A stretch of DNA of 64,000 nt, taken from assembly GCF_004801395.1 (NCBI RefSeq), contig NZ_SSOA01000002.1, forward strand, positions 1 through 64,000. The letters run 5' to 3'. The stretch is from Gillisella terrae. GTDB lineage: Bacteria > Pseudomonadota > Alphaproteobacteria > Rhizobiales > Rhizobiaceae. The notes under the pieces were generated by a model. It had not been told where the DNA came from. It searched no databases and saw only the letters and a program-made list of their open reading frames with translations. A program made the translations under genes and the position numbers. How positions within the stretch are numbered: position 1 is the first letter of the stretch; every line of letters starts with the position of its first letter. Below are positions 58,411 to 64,000 of this stretch, in pieces.

Positions 58411-58444
58411 CATAAATAAAGCCGGAGGCATATGCACCTCCGGC
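58411..58444 (-). terminator. Intrinsic terminator of the sensor-like gene
   Basis: Perfect 8-bp stem GCCGGAGG (58421-58428) and CCTCCGGC (58437-58444), with TTTATTTATG following on the minus strand. It lies 50 bases after the stop of the gene at 58494-59075. Confidence 0.8.
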
Positions 58445-58493
58445 CTGTATCCACAGCAAATTCTCACCACAAGATCGCGGCGTCAGTTCGATG

Positions 58494-59075
58494 TCAGAGG
58501 GCGTCGAGGTTGACACCGACGGTGATGGCACCAATTGCTTTTCCCGTCTCATCCACAATGGTCATGCTGACTTGCGATTGCAGGGCTTGAGTGGATTCGT
58601 CTTTCTCAACCTCGTCCACAAACAGTGTGTTGGGGCCAACATCGAATGTCTTTTTAAATTTTGCTTCGTCGCCCTGCCAGTAATCGGAGGTGATATCGCT
58701 TTGACCAACGTTGAGGCCCTTGTTGTCCACCACGAAAACTTCCGCAATCGCACCGTTTGAGTCAGCCTGTTTGGCTTTCAAAAATGCAGAGACATCATTT
58801 GCTAAAACGGCCTTGATCATCGGCTGGTCACTGGACTGCACCTCTGCACGCCATTTTTTGTCCAAAGCATCAATATCTGCATCTTTGAGGTTGGCGTGCT
58901 CAGCATTCTGCGCTTTGATGGCATTAACAATCGTGGGATCTTGTACCCACGTCGCAACCTTTTCCTTCATAAACGCTGTAACGGGAGCCACATGCGCCTC
59001 TTCAGCGTTTGCAGGTGCTGGAATAAAGGCATAGGTTGCAGCGATAAACATGGCAGTTGTCAGCAGGTGTCTCAT
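58494..59075 (-). CDS. Secreted PDC/Cache-like sensor domain protein
   Basis: 193 aa. Signal peptide ending in PANAEE, so periplasmic and not anchored. The mature part has a helical N-terminus and a PAS-like sheet with AEVFVVDNKGLNVGQSD, DYWQGDE and VSMTIVDETGKAIGAITVGV, the layout of PDC/dCache ligand-binding domains normally found in chemoreceptors. GGAGA precedes ATG. It is followed upstream by a chemoreceptor gene on the same strand after a 94-base gap, so a soluble partner of that receptor is a sensible guess. Confidence 0.8.
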   Translation of the reverse strand: MRHLLTTAMFIAATYAFIPAPANAEEAHVAPVTAFMKEKVATWVQDPTIVNAIKAQNAEHANLKDADIDALDKKWRAEVQSSDQPMIKAVLANDVSAFLKAKQADSNGAIAEVFVVDNKGLNVGQSDITSDYWQGDEAKFKKTFDVGPNTLFVDEVEKDESTQALQSQVSMTIVDETGKAIGAITVGVNLDAL

Positions 59076-59169
59076 GGAATTGTCTCCTCAACGGTCATAT
59101 TGAAATTGAAAGGAATGCACGTCTATTTTTTACTCAGAACCCACAGGCTGTGGTTTCCGCCCACCCTGA

Positions 59170-60963
59170 TCAAGCGCGCCGCAATTGCGTGAGGGTATCG
59201 AAGGTCTGGCCAGCCCCGCGCGTTGAACCTGTCTTGAACCGCCCCATATTGTCTTGCATGCTCCGGCTCAGTTGCAGCAGGTCGTGACATGCGGCGTTGG
59301 TTTCTTCCACCATGGCGGCGTTTTGCTGGGTCATCTGGTCCATGTGGTTGATGGAACTGTTGATTTCACTGATGCCGGTGGATTGCGCCCGATAGGAGCT
59401 GACAAGGCGGGTAATGCCATCGTTGATATTGTTGATATGCTCTTCAATGCCCAACAGCGCGTCACCGGTTTCGTTGACGAGCGTAACCCCGCCCGCAACC
59501 TCTTCATTGGAAACCTGAACCAAATGCTTGATCTCCTTGGCAGCATTGGCAGAGCGCTGCGCCAGCTCACGCACCTCCTGCGCGACAACTGCGAAACCTT
59601 TGCCCGCCTCACCGGCTCGTGCAGCTTCTACGCCCGCATTGAGGGCAAGGAGATTGGTCTGAAATGCAATTTCATCAATCGAGCCGATAATCTGACCAAT
59701 CCTCGCCGAGGAATCCTGAATCCGATCCATGGCTCCAATGGCATTGCGCACAACAGATGCAGAGTTTCTGGCTCCCGCCTTTGCCTCATCAACCAATTGC
59801 ACAGTGGATTCGGCAAATTGCGATGACTCCCGGATGGTATTGGTGACCTCGCTCAGGGCTGCGGCAGTTTGCTCCAGCGTTGCCGCCTGATGCTCGGTCC
59901 GCTTGGCGAGCTGGTCGGCGGATACTGTCAACTGGGTTGCACCATTCTCAACCGACAAAGCCGAAGATTTGGCGTCAGCGATTGCCTCGGATACAGCCTC
60001 GACCATTGCATTAAAATTGCGCTCCAAATCCGCAAACTGTGGATCAAGGCCCCGCAAATTATAGCTGAAGTCACCACGAGAGAGGTTTTCGAGGGCAACA
60101 GCCAAGGTATCCGTGGCGTGCTTTTGCCTGGCGGCTGCGGCTGCGGACCGATCGGCAAAACCTTGGCGCTCCTCGTCCAGTTGCAAACGCTGCGCCGCAG
60201 CCTTTGCATCACTCTCGACCTTGTTGATCGACTCTGTTCTGAACGTTTCCAGAGCGCGCGCCAGCACACCGATTTCGTCGCTCTTATCGAGAAAAAGCAC
60301 TGGCGTTTGCAGATCTCCCCGGTGCAGATCCAAAATTCGTGACGAAATGATCGCCATCGGCTTTCCTACCATTTTGGTCATGGCAAAAAGAAACACACCA
60401 ACAACAACCGCAATGACAAGAGCTTCCATGCCAAGCGTCAGAAGGGCTTTTTGTGTCGCAGCGGCAATGAGCGCCTCAACGGTCCAGGATGTCACAAGAT
60501 AGCCGCTCGCCTTGCCGGACTTATCGGCTGGCAACGGCACAACGACCGTCAACAGGCCATCGCTGACGCGGCTCCAGTCTATTGAGAGATTTGGTGTCGA
60601 GGCAAGTTTACGGACGTCTTCCACGGACAGCCCGTTTTCCTGCCCGGCGCGCAACCATGTATCAACAACATCAAGGTTGGCGTTTAATGCTGTGAACTGG
60701 GCGAGATGCAAATTTTTATCATCACGATAGAGCACATAGGTTTCTTTGATGGCGGCAGCTTTGCCCCATTTTATACCACCAGCGGCGACGGAGGCGAGTT
60801 GTCCCGTATCTTTCAGCCAATTGGTTGAGGCCATTTGCAGCATTGATGCGCGTTCGACGCTGGACGTATAAACGGCAAGTGCCGCCAGGCCGCATAAGTT
60901 GACAAGCACAATGATCGTGGCCAATTTTAGCGTAAGTGACCAATCTCTGAATTTTCGAAACAT
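59170..60963 (-). CDS. Methyl-accepting chemotaxis protein
   Basis: 597 aa. One membrane helix at 13-32, a periplasmic domain (about 33-185) with a small Cache-like core ([38 protein letters not shown]), a second helix near 197-220, HAMP, then the cytoplasmic signalling tip with [22 protein letters not shown]. Methylation helices flank it. The C-terminus lacks a CheR pentapeptide. Divergent from the second receptor at 61246. Confidence 0.95.
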   Translation of the reverse strand: MFRKFRDWSLTLKLATIIVLVNLCGLAALAVYTSSVERASMLQMASTNWLKDTGQLASVAAGGIKWGKAAAIKETYVLYRDDKNLHLAQFTALNANLDVVDTWLRAGQENGLSVEDVRKLASTPNLSIDWSRVSDGLLTVVVPLPADKSGKASGYLVTSWTVEALIAAATQKALLTLGMEALVIAVVVGVFLFAMTKMVGKPMAIISSRILDLHRGDLQTPVLFLDKSDEIGVLARALETFRTESINKVESDAKAAAQRLQLDEERQGFADRSAAAAARQKHATDTLAVALENLSRGDFSYNLRGLDPQFADLERNFNAMVEAVSEAIADAKSSALSVENGATQLTVSADQLAKRTEHQAATLEQTAAALSEVTNTIRESSQFAESTVQLVDEAKAGARNSASVVRNAIGAMDRIQDSSARIGQIIGSIDEIAFQTNLLALNAGVEAARAGEAGKGFAVVAQEVRELAQRSANAAKEIKHLVQVSNEEVAGGVTLVNETGDALLGIEEHINNINDGITRLVSSYRAQSTGISEINSSINHMDQMTQQNAAMVEETNAACHDLLQLSRSMQDNMGRFKTGSTRGAGQTFDTLTQLRRA

Positions 60964-61245
60964 TCATCAGATTCCCTAAAAAGACAGTCTGGGAAACACA
61001 CTGTTTTGCGCACAAATCTAACATGTGATTTTTATTTATTCGAATATAGGAATATTATTTATTAATAAATAAAAAAGCCGAAAGGCGATTTTGTCGGGCG
61101 CGGCGAAAAAAACCTCCGATTTTACCCCCTCAATTTATATTAAGATTCATGTGAAATAATGCTTTCTATATGTGTGATATGACATCACGCGGGCTTAGGG
61201 CATGCAGAACGCTACGAGGGCGGAATGCATGTAAAAGGGTTCATC

Positions 61246-63153
61246 ATGAACATCACCAATCTTTCTATCTTGAAGAAGGTTAGCCTTCTTGTGGTTCTCA
61301 TGGGAATAGCGGCGGGCACCATTGCAGCTGCGGGTGCACTTGGGCTTCTGCATCTGGGCAATTCACTGCGCGATACCGGAGCAAGAGAAGAAGTCGCGCG
61401 CGAAGCCATGGATTTGCGTGTTGATATTATTGCGATTAGCCGAATGACCTACCAATTGGCATTCGCGCCTGACAAGGCAGCGGATTTTGCGGTAGAAACA
61501 GAAAAGCGCTCCAAGGAAATGTTGGAACGCTTGCCGAAAATCGCCTCCACGGCGGACGCAAACGAGAAAAAAGAGCTGGAGAATATTCGCGCAACGCTCA
61601 ACAGCTATTTTGATGTTATCCGGAACATGGTCAAGGTTGCTGGCACCGATGCCGTAAAGCAGCCGGGCACAATGATAAGCGAGTTGAACAAAGCGCTCGA
61701 TGCTCAAAAAACGGTGACGGCCGCTGTCAAGGTATACAGCAATTACTCTGCCAAATCGCTTGAAGCTGCGCGTAGCAACGCGATTGCAGGCTCCGAACGC
61801 ACCATGATCGTGTTGATTACGACCGCGGTCGTGAGCATTGTGCTGGGTGTTTTTATCAGCGTTGTCATTGCTCGCCGTGGCATTGTTAACCCCATTTCCA
61901 CCCTCACCGCCACAATGGCGAAAATTGCCAAGGGCGAATTGAACGACAAGGCACCCGGCACAGATCGCGGTGACGAAATCGGGGAAATGGCGCGCACGCT
62001 GGAAATCTTCCGGGCCAACCGTCTGCAAATGCAGCAAATGGAGCAGCAAGAAGCCGCCTTGCATGGCCAAAGCCGTGACTTGCAGAGCAGTATCAGCGTC
62101 ATTGTGGCCTCTGCTGCGGCTGGCGATTTCTCCAAACGTATCATCAAGACCTATGACGACAAGGATTTGATGAATTTCGCCAGCAGCGTTAATCAATTGG
62201 TTGAGAATGTTGATCTTGGCATTACCGAGGTGCGGCGCGTGGTGGCGGCCCTTTCCGCATCCGATCTGACGCAGTCGATGCAGGGTCAATTTCAGGGCGC
62301 ATTTGCCGAGCTGCAAACCAACGTCAACCAGGCTATGTCGACCTTGCAGAGCACCATGCAAAGCATTCGCGGAGCCGGAACCACGATCAGCGATAATTCC
62401 AGCGAACTCAGCTCTTCCGCCAATCAATTGGCACGCCGTACAGAGCAGCAGGCCGCAGCCCTTGAGGAAACGGCAGCCGCCCTTGAAGAAATCACCACCA
62501 CCGTGCGGACCTCCACAGAGCGCGCCAACGAGGCAAGCAAAATGGTGGAGCAAACCCGCGAAAGTGCCGATAAATCGGGCACCATTGTGCGCAGTGCCAT
62601 TGATGCCATGGGACGCATTGAGCAATCCTCGCAGAAAATTGGCCAGATCATTTCGGTGATCGATGAGATTGCCTTTCAGACCAACCTTCTGGCTCTTAAC
62701 GCTGGCGTTGAAGCCGCCCGTGCCGGTGAGGCGGGACGTGGCTTTGCGGTTGTTGCGCAAGAGGTGCGTGAACTTGCTCAGCGGTCGGCCAATGCAGCCC
62801 GTGAAATCAAGGGCCTGATCACGACATCGGCGGACGAAGTGAAGGGTGGCGTCTCGCTGGTGCTTTCGACCGGCGAGTCCCTTGATGAAATTGTCGAGCT
62901 GGTCAATCGCGTCAATGGTCACGTTGCCAGTATTGCCCGTGCCGCTCAGGAGCAATCCATGGCGCTTGGGGAAATCAACACCTCGGTGAACCACATGGAC
63001 CAGATGACCCAGCAAAACGCAGCCATGGTGGAAGAAACCACCGCAGCCAGCCAGGTGCTGGCCCATGAAGCAAAGCAGCTTCAAATGCAACTCGACCAAT
63101 TCCGGTTGGAAGGCGCTGCATCGGCACAATATGGTCATCGCACCGCTGCGTGA
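61246..63153 (+). CDS. Methyl-accepting chemotaxis protein
   Basis: 635 aa. Membrane helices at about 13-35 and 186-210 enclose a helical four-bundle sensor domain (REEVAREAMDLRVDIIAISRMTYQLA pattern). A HAMP domain, a second HAMP-like insert (about 280-370) and the signalling domain [22 protein letters not shown] follow. ATG 61246 has AAGGG 7 bases upstream; ATG 61225 is also open. A bidirectional terminator follows. Confidence 0.95.
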   Translation: MNITNLSILKKVSLLVVLMGIAAGTIAAAGALGLLHLGNSLRDTGAREEVAREAMDLRVDIIAISRMTYQLAFAPDKAADFAVETEKRSKEMLERLPKIASTADANEKKELENIRATLNSYFDVIRNMVKVAGTDAVKQPGTMISELNKALDAQKTVTAAVKVYSNYSAKSLEAARSNAIAGSERTMIVLITTAVVSIVLGVFISVVIARRGIVNPISTLTATMAKIAKGELNDKAPGTDRGDEIGEMARTLEIFRANRLQMQQMEQQEAALHGQSRDLQSSISVIVASAAAGDFSKRIIKTYDDKDLMNFASSVNQLVENVDLGITEVRRVVAALSASDLTQSMQGQFQGAFAELQTNVNQAMSTLQSTMQSIRGAGTTISDNSSELSSSANQLARRTEQQAAALEETAAALEEITTTVRTSTERANEASKMVEQTRESADKSGTIVRSAIDAMGRIEQSSQKIGQIISVIDEIAFQTNLLALNAGVEAARAGEAGRGFAVVAQEVRELAQRSANAAREIKGLITTSADEVKGGVSLVLSTGESLDEIVELVNRVNGHVASIARAAQEQSMALGEINTSVNHMDQMTQQNAAMVEETTAASQVLAHEAKQLQMQLDQFRLEGAASAQYGHRTAA

Positions 63154-63166
63154 CCTTGGGAAGGTT

Positions 63167-63199
63167 AAAAAAAGCGCCGGCATCGACCGGCGCTTTTTT
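63167..63199. terminator. Bidirectional terminator between chemoreceptor gene and gpt
   Basis: GCGCCGG (63174-63180) and CCGGCGC (63187-63193) form a stem with a 6-base loop, flanked by seven A on the left and six T on the right, so it can stop transcripts from both sides. Confidence 0.92.
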
Positions 63200-63215
63200 A
63201 TTTGCCTGAAGTGCT

Positions 63216-63713
63216 TTAGCCCTTGGAGCCCTTGGCGATTGGCTCCTGATAGGTAAAGCCCATATCCCATGGGAAATAGATCCAGGTGTCCTGGCTCACT
63301 TCTGTCACAAAAGTATCGACGGTGGGAACACCCTTGGGCTTGGCATAGACGCAGGCAAAATGAGCCTTTGGCATGAGGCTGCGCACTTCCAAAGCGGTTT
63401 TGCCGGTATCGGTCAGATCGTCGAGAACCAGAACGCCCTGCCCGCCATCAGCCATCAGCTCAGGTGTGATACCTTTCAGCAATTGGAAATCGCCTTGGTT
63501 GACATAGTCGTGATAGGAGGCAACGCAGACGGTTTCAATCAGCCGAATGTTCAACTCACGCGAGATGATAGCCGCAGGAACAAGGCCGCCGCGGGTGATG
63601 CAGACAATAGCGCGAAAATCCTGACCCAGACCGGCCAGACGCCATGCAAGCGCGCGCGCATCGCGGTGAAATTGATCCCATGAAACAGGAAAGGCTTTAT
63701 CGGGAAGAGACAT
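63216..63713 (-). CDS. gpt: Xanthine phosphoribosyltransferase
   Basis: 165 aa, type I phosphoribosyltransferase of purine salvage. The PRPP-binding motif [14 protein letters not shown] is present, together with [13 protein letters not shown] near the N-terminus and a hydrophobic WIYFPWDM close to the C-terminus as in E. coli Gpt. GGAG 9 bases upstream supports ATG 63713. Confidence 0.94.
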   Translation of the reverse strand: MSLPDKAFPVSWDQFHRDARALAWRLAGLGQDFRAIVCITRGGLVPAAIISRELNIRLIETVCVASYHDYVNQGDFQLLKGITPELMADGGQGVLVLDDLTDTGKTALEVRSLMPKAHFACVYAKPKGVPTVDTFVTEVSQDTWIYFPWDMGFTYQEPIAKGSKG

Positions 63714-63828
63714 GCTTTGGCTCCGCAAACATCTGAAAACTGTGACGACAAAGCGTCCTTGCGAAGCCTAGAGAACAAACCCTTATACCTATGTGCGTTT
63801 GTTGAAACCCACCTAGCTTCAGGGGAAA

Positions 63829-63918
63829 GCCAAAAAGCGACCCGTAGCACCGACCACGTAATCTGATACCCGCAAGGGCAACCCAGTCTTTGGCCGTTGC
63901 TATTAGCGTTTTTTTAGT
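63829..63918. other. Possible structured RNA or terminator region upstream of gpt
   Basis: GCCAAA (63829-63834) can pair with TTTGGC (63889-63894), enclosing a hairpin CCC-GCAA-GGG with a GNRA-type loop (about 63869-63877). GCTATTAGC and seven T follow at 63898-63916 on the plus strand. The segment lies between gpt and the partial gene at the right edge. I could not assign it to a known RNA. Confidence 0.3.
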
Positions 63919-63946
63919 CGGCAGTGCAAGAGCAAAGCCTGCATGC

Positions 63947-64000
63947 TTATCGCGACAGAAGCGTCAACGCGGTCATGGAATCCAGCACGGTTCGGGTGAC
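63947..64000 (-). CDS. C-terminal end of a gene running off the window
   Basis: The minus-strand frame has no stop from the window edge to TAA at 63947 and ends in VTRTVLDSMTALTLLSR. It looks like a protein C-terminus but 17 residues are too few to assign a family. Confidence 0.35.
   Translation of the reverse strand, partial: VTRTVLDSMTALTLLSR

Noticed and set aside
63770-63820. 6S RNA or another standard small RNA upstream of gpt
   Set aside because: AACAAAC/GTTTGTT forms only a short hairpin, and I could not match the 6S consensus.

Overview
The window is about 64 kb of a single alphaproteobacterial chromosome, almost certainly from the family Rhizobiaceae (Agrobacterium/Allorhizobium/Rhizobium type). 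This rests on gene order known from rhizobia (dusB-ntrB-ntrC-ntrY-ntrX-hfq-hflX; kdsA-eno-ftsB-pdhABC-lpdA-lipA; rlpA-dac-tmk-holB-metG-tatD-MBL), on a bifunctional IspDF, on an 80-residue Hfq, on the cysG-DUF2849-cysI-DUF934 sulfite-reduction block and on several palindromic intergenic repeats of the rhizobial type. Coding density is high and most genes are housekeeping. No tRNA, rRNA, CRISPR array or intact insertion sequence was seen.

Layout. 1-4.8 kb: a repeat-bearing edge, sdhE overlapping mfd, and a secreted protein of unknown function. 5.2-8.3 kb: a VOC protein overlapping kdsA, then eno and a good terminator. 8.5-16.7 kb: ftsB and a central-carbon operon (pdhA, pdhB, pdhC, an SGNH hydrolase, a DUF465 protein, lpdA, a GlsB-like membrane protein, lipA), so the pyruvate dehydrogenase complex sits with its lipoyl synthase. 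16.7-20.1 kb: two tandem small P-loop kinases and a Coq10/RatA-type START protein, converging on ispDF-cinA. 20.2-29.7 kb: dusB and the two nitrogen two-component systems ntrBC and ntrYX, then hfq and hflX. 29.7-31.1 kb: mazG and a deaminase on the minus strand. 31.3-36.3 kb: siroheme synthase, sulfite reductase, two small partner proteins and ferredoxin-NADP reductase.

Two accessory insertions stand out. The first (36.3-38.9 kb) holds one gene that fuses a GHKL ATPase to a Shedu-like PD-(D/E)XK nuclease domain, with a probable decayed IS66-type orf beside it; this is the best candidate here for a little-studied defence gene. The second (52.3-53.9 kb) is a repeat mosaic in which a 258-bp inverted-repeat element interrupts an older repeat, followed by a degraded XRE antitoxin-like gene and an AT-rich HNH endonuclease.

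The rest is envelope, replication and translation (rlpA, a DacF-like protein with degenerate motifs, tmk, holB, metG, tatD, an MBL hydrolase), a TauE/SafE exporter, a CBS-domain ClC channel, an Lrp regulator divergent from a nucleoside-recognition permease, the B12-dependent ribonucleotide reductase nrdJ, a secreted sensor-like protein, two divergent chemoreceptors, gpt, and the 3' tip of one more gene at the right edge.
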